Notes under the pieces: model-generated
What the model saw: the letters and a program-made list of their open reading frames with translations, nothing else
Databases searched by the model: none
What the model was told of the DNA's origin: nothing
Part shown: positions 38,661-49,671 of the stretch, one piece after another
How the letters are laid out: the number at the start of each line of letters is the position of its first letter
How positions within the stretch are numbered: position 1 is the first letter of the stretch
Program-made: the position numbers and the translations under genes
NCBI RefSeq assembly: GCF_010093535.1
Contig: NW_022985192.1
Location: 417,369-481,368, forward strand
From: Lindgomyces ingoldianus
Lineage: Eukaryota; Ascomycota; Dothideomycetes; Pleosporales; Lindgomycetaceae
Reading direction: 5' to 3'
Length of the DNA: 64,000 nucleotides

Positions 38661-40827
38661 TCATTCAGCGGATTCGTATTTCTTTTCGTGGATGGCGATG
38701 GCACTAATATCAGGTTAGTTTCCAAGGAGCGGGAGAAAAAAAATATCATAACGTACCGTCCACTAGGATCCGTCTGCTTACTCCAAGTCGGAGTCCACCT
38801 CATCACAGTACTCGCGCAATAGCTTGGGAAATGCTCGTCGAACATACACCTATACCAATACGCCTCCTTGGAATCCGGGATATCCTCGCCCCACTCTGGC
38901 TTCGGATTCTTCATCATTTCATCCGTAACATGGAGTTCCGCGTTGTCCTTGAGGGCGTCGATCCATCCGTAGCCTACGCCGTCGGAGAACTGCTCCTTCT
39001 GTCGCCATAGGATTTCGTCCGGGAGGTATGGCTTGTTGTCTGGCTCGTCCTTCGTGTCAAAGGCTTTGCGGAGAATATACTTCTCAATGCGGTCTTTTGT
39101 GATCATTTTCTCGGCCGGATCGACGTTCATGGCGACGTTAAGGAATGCCTTATCTAGGAAAGGTACACGGGCTTCGACTCCCCACGCCGAGGTTGACTTG
39201 TTGGCTCGGAGACAATCTGCCAGATGCAGGTTCTCGACTCGGCGGATGGTTTCTTGGTGGAATGCGGCCTTGTCTGGCGCAGCATGGAAATACAGATACC
39301 CACCGAAGATTTCGTCGCTTCCTTCACCTGAGAGAACCATCTTCACTCCCAGCGCTTTGATCTTTCGGCTCAGCAGGAACATGGGCGTTGAGGCGCGGAT
39401 CGTAGTGACATCATATGATTCCAAGTGGTAGATAACGTCGGAAAGAGCATTGAGACCATCTTCAATAGTGAAAGTGAATGTGTGATGTTTCGTTCCCAAG
39501 AAGTCTGCCACCTTTCTAGCAGCCACCCCATCCGGTGAGTTAGGAAGACCAATTGAAAAAGAGTGCAATTGAGGGAGGATCTGGACTGTAGCCAATTCGT
39601 TAGAATCATCGATACCCACTAGATGGCCCTTGGCGTGTCCATCGAGCTCGATGCCGTTAGTGCCATTGGTTCCGTTGGTTCTACTAGCGCGTTCCTCTGC
39701 TAGCGCGTTCATCCGTAATGTCTCTCGCTGCGCGATTGAAGCCACCAAACTCGAGTCAAGACCGCCAGAAAGCAAGACACCATAAGGCACCTCAGCCATC
39801 AACCGTTTGCGGACCGAGTTCTCGAAAGTTGTCCTGAGAGCCATGTAGTCTACCGGTGTGTTAGGGACGTTGGTCGGCTCCATCAGCCACTTGGGGTCAT
39901 AATATCGGGTCAGCTTGTCCGTTTTCGAGTCGTAGACGTGGCCGGGAGGGAATGAGATGATATTGTCGCAGACAGGGTGGAGGCACTTCAGCTCAGAAGC
40001 GAAGAAGACAGCGCCGGGGGTTGTGCTCGACCTTCCCATATAGAATGTAGTGATTCCAATAGGGTCCCGTGCCGCGATGACTCGGTCCTGGGTTTTATCG
40101 TGCAGGACCCAGGAGAACATGCCGTCCAGATGTCGGGGAGCGTCAATGTCATGTTCGAGATACTACAGAACATCAGCCCAAGCCTCTCCTCTCCGCTCTG
40201 TGACCAGATGCCTACCAGCGGGATGATGACTTCACAATCCGAGTGCGTCTTGAAGTTGTACGGCGTCTTGAGGCCCTTGCGGAGGATGCGGTGGTTGTAG
40301 ATTTCGCCATTGACTGCCAGAGACACGGTCTCCTCGTCGTTGACCAGCGGCTGCGCGCCGGAATCTGTTCCATAATAAGTCCCCTTCTTTCAAAATCCCG
40401 CCGTGTAACTGCATACCGACGCCGACGATGCTCAGACGCTCGTGGACAAGGACTACACAGAATCAGTGCTCTATTCCAACGCCGGCCCACTCCAAAGCGC
40501 CTTACTAGTGTTGTTCGCGATCCAATTGCCACCTGTACTGGCTCAGTTATCTCGTCCCCCGGCGCATGGCGCAAAGGTTTGCTCACTCCAATCTGGGCCC
40601 CGATGTCGGACGCTGTTGCGGAGAGTCAGGACTTGTTCAGCGCAGTGTTCAAGAGGGACACTCACGCCTTGCCCATCTTCAGAGCCGTGGGCTTGAACTT
40701 GCGCACATCGGGGTGGCTTTGGGAGCATTAGTCACTGGTTAACTTGACAGCGAGGGGTGATTGAGGAGTGATTGAGGGGTAGAAAAATGGTAGGCGCATA
40801 CCAGTGACAGGCGAAGATACCGCACAT
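38661..40827 (-). CDS. asn2: Asparagine synthetase, glutamine-hydrolysing (class II amidotransferase)
   Basis: Eight reverse exons: 40827-40802, 40716-40666, 40612-40587, 40532-40506, 40452-40417, 40364-40216, 40162-38757 and 38703-38661. Together they encode 587 aa, close to yeast Asn1/2. The N-terminal nucleophile Cys2 is present (MCGIFACH), as are [10 protein letters not shown], the glutaminase loops AVNGEIYNH and the SDCEVI segment. The synthetase half carries the ATP pyrophosphatase P-loop [13 protein letters not shown], the [16 protein letters not shown] motif, and EARVPFLDK. The C terminus ends [11 protein letters not shown] after intron 7. It converts aspartate, glutamine and ATP to asparagine in the cytosol. 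The first five exons are only 26-51 nt, so the glutaminase start is cut into microexons; every join restores the expected protein sequence. Confidence 0.93.
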
Positions 40828-41621
40828 CTTGACCGTTGAGGGAGGGAATGGGATAATGGAGTGAGGAGCTCAGCGGCAGGATGGTCGGGGGCTTAAGTAG
40901 AGGTCCTGGCCAGCCTTTATTTTGGCTCAGAAATTGTTCGTTGCGCGCCGCTTGAGTCAACCGCGCTCGGCCAGCCCATGTTGCCCCACGTCAGGGTGCG
41001 TGCTCAAAGGCCGGCGTTAGCCAGCCCCTTGTGATCGTCACAATATTTCGTCTCTGCTGCGCAATAGGAACATTAATGCGGCCGACACAGTGGGATGAGA
41101 AGTGAACAACTGCTTGAGAGGGGGGCGTAGGGCTATGTGCGTCTTCCAATTACCTTCCACCGCTGAGCTCCCCCACACCTTAACAAACCAACTCCGCTAT
41201 TTGGCCCGTCCCCCGTGACCACGGCCGCATGCACTGCAGCGCCAACCGCGTCTTGAATTGAACAAATCATATTAAGTGAACTGTTGATACAGGGTTGCGC
41301 CTTTGCTGTGAACATGCTAACGCCTCAGGCTCTCGTCACCTTCTCCAAATGCTTCTTACCAATTCGAGACGGTCATAGCCCAATGGGAAACAGCCAGCCC
41401 AGCTCCAGGAGAATAATCACGCACAAACACACACATACACACACAAAAGGAATTAAAGCCTCGCCCAAACCCCTCCGATTCTCATCCTTTCCTGCTCGAA
41501 TGACTGGGAACTGGGCGATATCATCTGACACCCCACACTCTCTCCAAAATCCGGGGCCGCATCTGGCGCACGGCATACGGCTTGGCGGGCGCAGCATGGG
41601 ATTCGAATGCGGGGGAGTCGA
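40828..41621. other. Intergenic region
   Basis: Promoter side of the asparagine synthetase gene and 3' flank of the VAP gene. A CACA-rich stretch (41418-41447) is a short microsatellite. A pseudo-T-loop GATTCGAAT near 41600 is not part of a tRNA. No gene supported. Confidence 0.35.
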
Positions 41622-42827
41622 TCAAAACAAAAAGTAGGCAATAAGGAAGCTGAGCAAGCAGAGGGCAGCCACGATCTGGACTGGCACGCCACCTGCAGGC
41701 GCCTGCTGGACCCCCATGCCAGTCGTCAGCTTCCCTGTGGGCTCCTGCCCTCCTCCCGTCTTCCGTTGGCGTAATCCCGTGCCTGACTGCTCCGACAGTT
41801 GCTGGCGGAGTTTTGCGATTGTGGCCTTCGCTTCTGCGAGTTGAGCATTGAGATCGGTGGACGACGTGGGGAGAGCGTTGGTTACCCCTGCGGCAGCTGC
41901 AGCAACGGTTGATTTCACACCTGAAGCGGCTGGGTTATGCGCGGATCCTTTGGCTTCCCCCAGGCTCTTGCTCTCAGCAGGACGAGATTCGGGACGTGAG
42001 ACCGATCCGACGGGAACCTCGGAAGACGTGCGTTGTGGAGTAACGGCTTCTGGGGATGGGGATGGAAGCATCGAAGAACGGTCGTTAGCGTGGCTCACAC
42101 CATTCGTCTTCGGCGGTGTGACGGTGACATCGTCAGCGGGTAGAAACGTGACTCTGATTTTCTTCTCCTGGATTGATGATTTGGCTGTTTGTTCAATGTG
42201 TGACCACTGTGTGCAGACATCAGTCTCGTCCCACAATTGCGGTGAAGGGAGCCATACAATGGATGCAACGTTGGTGAATTCCTTATCAGCGGTGACGGCA
42301 ACGGACTGCACGAGGAACTTGTCGCGGCACTTCGCTTCTAGAGGTGGATCCTCTTTCATTGCTTGGAGGAGAACTAGCCTCACACGTCAGCTAGCTGCAG
42401 CAACCCCACGGACAGCGCGTATTGAGGCAATTCCATACTTTGCACCTCGACATCTTTGCCAGGTTCGATGCGGCCAGAATTTGGTCTCACGCAGTATCTG
42501 CATCACAACACATCAGCCAAGAGTGGGATTTCGCATGGAAATGGGGCTCGTACTGCTTGGGGGCAGTGGTTTTGACCTGTTGTGCGTCAGTTGACCCGCT
42601 CTGAGAGGGAGAAGCAGTTTCGTGGAGCGCTTCGAGCGCATTTCCAGGAGAATATCGCTCACCTTGAATGCCACGGGGTCAGAGTGTGGGTTCTTGAGTC
42701 GCAGCGTCTGCGATACCTCCTGTTGGAAGGGTCCTGCCGCAACTCAGTATATTTCTATTGCTCCCGGAGCTGCATGCGGGCACTCACGCTTGAATCCAAG
42801 CTCCGGGGGGTCGAGCTCGACAGACAT
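41622..42827 (-). CDS. SCS2: VAP/Scs2-family ER tail-anchored MSP-domain protein
   Basis: Five reverse exons (42827-42788, 42733-42663, 42576-42554, 42497-42439, 42373-41622) encode 314 aa. The N-terminal MSP domain reads SVELDPPELGFKRPFQQEV, LRLKNPHSDPVAFKVKTT, then YCVRPNSGRIEPGKDVEV, ILLQAMKEDPPLEAKCRDKFL, the FFAT-motif-binding surface of VAP proteins. A Ser/Pro-rich linker and a short coiled coil (LNAQLAEAKATIAKLRQQL) follow, then a single C-terminal helix (VQIVAALCLLSFLIAYFLF) that ends at the stop: a tail anchor. It holds ER-plasma membrane contacts and recruits FFAT proteins, including lipid-transfer and phospholipid-synthesis regulators. It is divergent from the UBX gene at 43446. 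Confidence 0.9.
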
Positions 42828-43445
42828 GGCGTAGGTTCGAGGGCGTGGAGAAAGGTTGTGGCAGTTGGTAATCAGACGCTGTGAGCTGTGTGCGGCGTAG
42901 ACAACAGCGCGGTGGGCGGCGAGGGGCGAGGGGCGGTGGGAGCGGAAGCAGTCTCGTCTATATCGAAGGGACCGAGGGCAGCGATGGATTCTTAGGTGCG
43001 AGCGTGGTGTAGTGAGTAGTAGGACTGCGGTGTCTTGAGGATGAGGCCCAGGCAAGATCTCTCGCTTGTTTAGTAGGACGACTGGGGTTGTGGCTGCGGA
43101 CGTCACAGGTGTTGTTGGAGAGGAACCGGCCTCTGCACCACCCCAGTAGCCAGTGGGAGCTTGGAAACACCGGCCGTTCACTGCACCTGTTACTCTAGTG
43201 CGCGCGCAGCACGACTGCGTTGAGCTTTTCGAAATTTACGATTCAAAATTATTGCTGCAACGTGGACAACTTTAACCTCTTCACACGAACACACCGTCAT
43301 CGCGCACGGGCATGAGCTATTCCCCTCGATTCTCCGACTTTCTCAACACCTAAGAACCCCACTACAGCCTACCAACTTATAGGCACCAGCCTCGTCATAA
43401 ACTGCGCCTTTCCCCGCCGACAACTTCCAACCAACCCACGCCAAA
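42828..43445. promoter_or_regulatory. Shared promoter of VAP and UBX genes
   Basis: 618 bp between two divergent starts (42827 reverse, 43446 forward). The right part is C/T-rich on the plus strand, typical of a fungal leader. The 145-codon reverse frame covering part of it is an extension of exon 1 and not separate coding sequence. Confidence 0.4.
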
Positions 43446-44481
43446 ATGCCTTCCGATCTAGAACAGCTCATCGACATGGGCTTCGAGCGCGAGCGCGCCG
43501 AGTTTGCAGTGCAACAGACCAGTAGTCGTGGGTATTATGTCGCTCTGATATCCTATCTAAGCTTTCTAACCTCAGCATAGTTCAAGATGCGATCGACTGG
43601 CTAGATAAGAACCAGGAGAAGTCCATTAAACAGATCAAAGAGGCGCAAGCCCAGGCGTCCGAGGAACCCCCGGCGCTGAAGCCCGGCGAGGAAGCAAAGA
43701 GCCTGGTATGTGATGACTGCGGGAAGCGGTTCCGGTCCGTGAACCAGGCCGAGTTCCACGCGAGCAAATCGTATGTACAACGGGTGCAAAATGAAAAACT
43801 TGAGAAAGCCAGCTTACTCGTTACAGTGGCCATGAGAACTTCTCAGAGTCCACCGAGGAGATCAAGCCCCTCACCGAGGAGGAAAAGGCGGCTAAGCTCG
43901 AGGAGATGAAGGCTCGGTTGGCCGAGAAGCGCGCTATGCAGGCAGAGCAAGATAGGATCGACCGCAAGAAGAACGAGCAGATCCGCATGAAGGCCACCAA
44001 GGAGTCACAAGACATCAAGGAGGAACTGCAGAAGAAGGAGCGGTTAAAGGAAGCACAGGCGAAAAAGAAGGAGAAACAGGACGAGATCGAGGCTCGAAAG
44101 CGCGTTCTGGCGAAGCTCGAAGCGGACAAGGCGGAGCGAAAGCGGAAGGCAGACCTGGAGAAGGCGGCAAGAGCTGGACAGGCGCCGCCTCCTCTTGTTG
44201 CTGAGTCCTCTGGTGCAACCTCTTCAGGGCCTACCACATCAAAGCCAGCATCTGCGTACACTGAGACGAGGCTGGCTCTGCAGACACCCACAGGTCGTGT
44301 CATGAAGACATTCCCAGTAGAGACAACCCTGTTCGAAGTCGCCCACGCTCTATCACAAGACGGCATTCAAGTCACCTCCTTCACGCAGAATTTTCCCAAG
44401 AAAGTCTTTGACAATACGGATTTTGGTATGACGCTCAAGGAAGCCGGAATGGTCCCCAGCGCTGCGTTGGTTGTGAAGTAG
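43446..44481 (+). CDS. UBA-UBX domain protein (UBXN1/SAKS1-like Cdc48 adaptor)
   Basis: Exons 43446-43527, 43581-43770 and 43827-44481 give 308 aa. The N-terminal UBA domain (LEQLIDMGFERERAEFAVQQ, with SLQDAIDWLDKN joined across intron 1) binds ubiquitin. A single C2H2-type finger follows (CDDCGKRFRSVNQAEFHASK to SGHENF). Residues ~110-200 form a long charged coiled coil rich in KK/EE. The C-terminal UBX domain starts at about residue 220 (ETRLALQTPTGRVMKTFP) with the beta-grasp pattern ending PSAALVVK; this binds the Cdc48/p97 N domain. The expected role is delivering ubiquitinated substrates to Cdc48. A classic FPR loop is not obvious (TQNFPKKVF is nearest). Confidence 0.88.
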
Positions 44482-44725
44482 AGAGTGAAGTGGGACGTCA
44501 GGCGCTGTGGAATTACCCCCAGCAGTTAATCATTAAGGAACATATGCATGGCATGAGTGAAAGGTGGATCTTTTATCATAGTCCTACGACGAGCCGTAGG
44601 TGCTCCATGTTATGAAATTAGATAATCATGACAGTGATGGCAGCTGGTATTGCATGCTATACCATAGAACTCGAGCCTAAGACGATCCTCCCCCAAATTC
44701 CTCCTATGCAATCGCTATCGTAATT

Positions 44726-46328
44726 CTACTCGTACTCGTCAATTTCGTATCGCCCCATCTCTCTCTGGGTAGAGCACCACTCTTCACTTGCGAGTCCCTT
44801 CTCTTTCTTTCTAACCAAAGCCACGGGGTCCTTGCACCAATCGCAAGCATAATCACAAGGGGGGTCCTCTTCATCGCCAAAGTATCTGGCAATCAGCTTG
44901 TGCCTGCACTTATCAGTGGCTTCGCAGTAGTTGACTAGTGCCTGGAGACTCTTTGCCCGACCCATCATTTGCGCTTGTTGGCCAGCAACGCTTGCCCCCT
45001 TGGTCGGCTGCCGTGCATGATCTCGCGCCATCAAGCTAGCAGCACGATCTCGATCTTCGCGACCATAGTAAAGCATGCAGACACTTGCTTTGCCATCTCG
45101 ACCTGCCCGGCCTGCCTCCTGGTAGAAGCCCTCAAACGACTTTGGGATCTGCCAGTGAATAACGAACCGTACATTCTCTTTGTCGATACCCATGCCAAAG
45201 GCAGTTGTGGCAACAATGATGTCGTAGCCTTCCTTGTTCGCCACCCACCCCGAAAGCGCATCTGCTCGATCTTGGTGGGGAAGGCCGGCATGATAAGGCC
45301 TGGCTCCAATTCCATCAGCGCGAAGGCGCGCAGCCAGAGATTCGCAATCCTTTCGGTAGAGGGTGTAAATGATGCCCGGGACGTTATCTGTCCTTTGGTT
45401 TTGACTCGCAAGTTGACTCGCTCGTTCTGGGTTCGCAACACGGCGGGAATGTGCTGCTTTGATCCAGGAAAGGAAGTCTAGATAATGATCTTCTTCGTCA
45501 GACTTGAAGCGGATCTCGTAGTGAAGGTTTGGCCGGCTGGTCGTCATTCTAAATAGTTTCAGCTTCGACGAATCCAGACCTAGTGTGCTGATAATGTCGT
45601 CCCGAACACGGGCAGTAGCCGTAGCCGTGAGGCATATAACAGGCACTTTTGGGAACTCGGTCTTGAAGAACGAAAGCGATTGAAAGGAAGGTCGGAAGTC
45701 GTGACCCCATTCGGAGATACAATGAGCTTCATCAATAGCGATGCGTGCCAGCTCCCGTTGCGAGTGGATGATCCGGAGTATTTTCCGGAAGGAATCAAGC
45801 TGGCAGTATTCCGGGGTGACATAGAGAAGTCTGGTCAGAGGATGACCACATCGAAGGTCTTCTATGATCTTAGCTCTCGCAGATGGTGTCGTTGTGCTGT
45901 TAATAGTTTCAACACGGACATTTGCTTTGCGCATGGAAGCCACCTGATTATTCTACCCGCCGTAAATTAGAATGATCACTCGTGTGCGAAGAAGACGAAC
46001 CATCAAAGCTAGTAGTGGAGAGATGACAATCGTGACTTTCAAAATCAGCTGTACTTGATTACACATAAAGGAGGGTACGTACTGCCAAAATCCACAATAG
46101 CAGGCAGTTGATAGCATAGACTCTTCCCGAATGATGTTGCAGCCTGGAGAAATACATCCTCTCCTTCTAGGGTAGCCGAGATGACTTCGCGCTGAAGAGG
46201 TCTAAGGATATGTGTGAGGAAAGTTCTGAGCTAATATAATTGTAGATAACTGACCTGAATGCACATTTCCCAAAGACTCGGCGGAGAGTGAAGTCAATGT
46301 CATAGTGGTGCTTTCTCTTGCTCGGCAT
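44726..46328 (-). CDS. RecQ-family DNA helicase (short form)
   Basis: Four reverse exons (46328-46255, 46201-46083, 46035-46001, 45952-44726) give 484 aa. Motifs: Q-like/motif 0 PLQREVISATLEGEDVF, Walker A ATSFGKSLCYQLPA (a variant of TGGGKS), Ia ISPLLALM, DEAHCISEWGHDFRP (II), LTATAT (III), the second RecA domain with GIIYTLYRKDCESLA, PYHAGL, TTAFGMGIDKENVRFVIHW and QEAGRAGRDG (VI). The RQC zinc-binding part follows in short form: YCEATDKCRHKLIARYFGD, CDYACDWC. There is no winged helix or HRDC after it, and almost no N-terminal extension, so it is a minimal 3'-5' unwinding enzyme for repair and recombination. The donor of intron 3 is GTTCGT, unusual but consistent in phase. Divergent from the acetyltransferase at 46683. 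Confidence 0.9.
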
Positions 46329-46682
46329 TATGATGGGAGACAGGGGTTGAAGGTGCTCAGATGGTCAGCCTCTGAGCGTGCGATATCAGTGTTAGTTAAG
46401 ATCGCGGAAGGAAGTTTCAGTATGCGAAAGGGCATTCATCATGAGTTCAGATGAAGCAGAAGAGAAGGTTGGTACTGTAATGAAAGCGGCATATTTCGCA
46501 GTAGAACAGGGCGTTGACGCGGTGTTGTCGCACAGGAAGCACGGAGGTACGGTATGCGCTCTCACGTGATAGGAACGAGCCAATCAGCTCAGCCATACCA
46601 AGGTATCGATAAGCGCTTCAGAGGACGCTAACATGCTCGGTTTGCCCACCGCATTCTCTTCCTCAATCCTATCTCCAGTATC
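46329..46682. promoter_or_regulatory. Shared promoter of RecQ and GNAT genes
   Basis: 354 bp between the reverse start at 46328 and the forward ATG at 46683. CACGTGA (46563-46569) and CCAATCA (46580-46586) motifs are visible. The latter matches the CCAAT box. Confidence 0.4.
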
Positions 46683-47198
46683 ATGTCTCAGAGTTCCCCA
46701 GAGCTACCGTTGGAATCGAGAGGTTTTCGCCTGCAGGACTTAACATCTATTCCTCCCAAAGAACGACAAGCCCTCGTTCAAAGGGTGTCAAAAATTGAAC
46801 GCAAGAGTTTTCCCTCCAGCGAAGCTTTCGACTTTGACACCGAGCTTAAAAAAAAGAACATTAACCTGATTCTGGCCCTGAAAGAACTCAATGGAAATGA
46901 TGATCTGCAATTGGTTGGGTATCTGGTTTATATTCGCATGAAGAGGTTGGCTCTGCTCCACAAAATTTGCGTCGTCGAGCACGAGAGGAGGAAAGGCATC
47001 GGCAAAAGTCTTATACATTCCCTAGTACTCCGCCTTAAGAAAGGGGGCTGTCGAAGTATTCATTTATGGGTTGATGAAGGCCGCGACCAAGCCCGCGCCT
47101 TGTACAAGTCTTTCGAATTCCAACAGATGGACCGATGTGCCGACTATTATGGGCCTGGGCGGACTGGTTTGAGGATGCAGCTAATAATCGAAAATTGA
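46683..47198 (+). CDS. GNAT-family N-acetyltransferase
   Basis: Single-exon, 171 aa. The acetyl-CoA-binding signature is clear: the strand LALLHKICVVEHERRKGIGKSL holds the (R/Q)-x-x-G-x-G/A loop, here RRKGIG, at about residue 103. It is followed by HSLVLRLKKGGCRSIHLWV (beta-5) and DQARALYKSFEFQQMD, the helix and terminal strand typical of RimI-like enzymes. The ATG lies in a GTATC context 354 bp from the divergent RecQ gene. Substrate cannot be told from sequence; RimI-like proteins acetylate protein N termini or small amines. Confidence 0.85.
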   Translation: MSQSSPELPLESRGFRLQDLTSIPPKERQALVQRVSKIERKSFPSSEAFDFDTELKKKNINLILALKELNGNDDLQLVGYLVYIRMKRLALLHKICVVEHERRKGIGKSLIHSLVLRLKKGGCRSIHLWVDEGRDQARALYKSFEFQQMDRCADYYGPGRTGLRMQLIIEN

Positions 47199-48353
47199 GT
47201 GTAATGTTTCCTAGGTTAGAAGGTGGCTGATTTCCATCATCCCTTGCTGGAGTACCCTTTCCTTGTCCACATACGTTCCCATTCCATACCCTCTTTAATA
47301 GAAATATAAGGCTGAGAACTTCGAAGCGACGGGTTAGGGGCGTGATCGCAAATTCCAATATTCCGGTCAAAAGGATGGCATTATTATGCGAAGGAAAGTC
47401 TTCAGTCATCTCCATTAAAGCGGCATCCGACCCTCTCTAACGGCTATAATGGCGGCACGATAGGTTAGACAATTTCCAGACTCAACTATCTATTGTTGGC
47501 GAAGTTACTGACTTTGATTTGTAAGGGAAGTGTAGAGTGGCCCGCGGATTTTATCTTCTGTGATGTCGTTCTATGATGTCGCTGCTGCCTCAAGTGAGCT
47601 TCCTCTGCACTCTCAATTCCCACTAGTTGCGCGAGTTTGAGAACAATTCACTTTTGACATCACTCCAACAACTTCCGAGCCCGATTCGAACCAGCTACAA
47701 TATTTAATCGCTCGAAATCTGCCATGCCTGTCTGTCTATAGCAGAACAGGACGCTTTAAGGACACCCGGTGCTGGCGATGATAGGGCAATTACTTTACAA
47801 TTAAGTGCCTAGCGAAGCGGTGGAAAATATGGAATCAAAACTGGTGGTCGCTGACACTCTTGCTCCGACATCGAATGGAAATCTGTCCAGCAGCTTTCGA
47901 GTGTGGGTCAATTGTCGGAACCGAAAACGATAATCGTTCTGCATGTAAAATCCTTTCGATGTCAAATCCGCCCCGGATACCTTTCTTACCACGCAACTTT
48001 ATCTGATCAACATGCCATTCCCTACTTGGTTTAGCCTCGATACGTCGTCATTACACTTTTGCAGAGACTGCCCCCCTCTGATTTCCTCAACGCAGTCCTA
48101 TAAGACCCCCTTTTTTCATAGGATACTCTAGACTATGCGGTAACCACGAAATCCTTTAATCTTGTAGTCAGTAACTGCTCGTACCTGATGGAACCCCTAG
48201 AACAGTCAGTACCCTTGGATAAAGGCGACTATGGAACATTTCCGACCTTCGAAACAAAATAGTCCTCCATAATGCTCCCTATCAGGGAAGGCGGGCCAAG
48301 ATATACTCTTATTATCAAAGGCAAAGCTAAAGCTGTCAACCCCTCTCGGCCAC
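47199..48353. other. Intergenic region
   Basis: No supported gene. A 63-codon reverse frame (47801-47992) has protein-like composition (GFYMQNDYRFRFRQL) but no family. A T-loop-like GGTTCGAATC on the reverse strand near 47690 is not flanked by tRNA arms. Confidence 0.35.
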
Positions 48354-49255
48354 CTAAGCATCCCAAAAATGCAGTAGTTCAACAAAAGTTTCGTTCAACT
48401 CACCATTCGCGTTTCGAGTCTTGCACCACCGCTCGATGAAGAACACAATAACACTCTCAATCCCGGCTTTGATCTCGTCGGCAGTCCCACCGATCTCGCC
48501 ATTTCCGCTCGCAATCCCGCTAATCTACCACTAACCAGCATGGGGGATACTAATCTCGCATGCAATCTTCTGCATACCTCTACCTCGACACGTTAAACTT
48601 GCCACTTTCTCTTACCGATCCAAGCAAACCCCAAATAGAAACCAAAAGATGCTAGCATTAACAAGAGTCTTCCATAGAAGGTGCCGCAGCTTCTCTTCTC
48701 CTCCGCAACAAGTCTGGAAATTTTGTCAATTATGCACTGCATGAAGATCCGACGATAGAAGAACTGCAATCAAGCTCTATTAGTGTACGTACATCGAATG
48801 GAAGTAGCACCTCGCCTACCCACTGATTAAACCCAACTCAACTGTGTTGCATCGCGAAAGTCACGAAGGAGCACTGCCATGAGACACACTAATCCTACGT
48901 CCAGTCTTCCGGATGAGATTGGGCTGGGATTAAGCTTAATAGGTGGAAGCTTGGGAAGAGGAGAGGAGACTCCTGGAGCAGAGAACTCAAGAACAGGGAG
49001 CGAACGTCGCTTTGTGTGCTCGACGATGAGGATTAAAGGGAGCCCAGACCGATTGCGGATAGTTGAAGGAAAGGGGAGAGGGCCGGTCAGTGTCCAAGTG
49101 GAAGGAAATGGAAAGGCAAAGAAGATGTGGGGGAGTTTGAAGACCGTCATGGGTGGGAACGATTTGAGGGGAGGGATAGAGCGAGAGGGACTGAATCTTT
49201 CCTGTAGACAGAATAAATAATGGGTATTTGATGCAACTCTGGAAGGGTTTTGCAT
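48354..49255 (-). other. Possible multi-exon hypothetical gene or relic
   Basis: The reverse strand contains several coherent protein-like stretches. These are an upstream frame (49255-48827, Pro/Ser-rich, ending LLRDFRDATQ), then FNQWVGEVLLPFD, then FFYRRIFMQCIIDKISRLVAE leading to a hydrophobic helix (LLLMLASFGFYLGFAWIG), then a frame ending at 48354 (IGGTADEIKAGIESVIVFF, FIERWCKT). GT and AG signals lie between them, but one implied intron would be only 29 nt and another join meets a stop, so I could not build a clean model. It may be a decayed membrane-protein gene. Low confidence. Confidence 0.25.
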
Positions 49256-49671
49256 ATGCCCTTGTGAATAATACAGTTTCTAGAGCGAGTCAGAGAGAGT
49301 TTGTGATGGTCTGGTCACCTTTACATTGATTTTGAAGGAATTAGCACATATATCAAGTATTTCTCCACAGTGAAAGCATCTTCTGAGCATTCATTTTAGC
49401 GCATACGACAGACATGACCAAACCAGATTTGGATAAGACTAATAATTTCTTAGGAAAAACCCTCCCTCTCCTAGTGGATTTGTAGGATAGCTCTACTTTC
49501 ATCTGGTAAGGAAGGGGGTGCTGCACGTGACACGCGGAGGTCCGCAAGCATGCCGCCGAAATTCCATCGCCATCGCGAAACATCCAACAAACGCACCATC
49601 CCCGCAATTCCATCCACCACGACCGATCCTCGCCATCTCCTTTTACCCATTCGAGCCAAAATACCGTCGCG
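49256..49671. other. Promoter region of the Swc4 gene
   Basis: About 0.4 kb upstream of the ATG at 49672. Contains CACGTGA at 49525-49531 and a C/T-rich leader. No gene supported. Confidence 0.35.

Noticed and set aside
47660..47720. Reverse-strand CTGGTTCGAATC resembling a tRNA T loop
   Set aside because: The T-stem halves mismatch, and no A box or acceptor strand lies at the required distance upstream.
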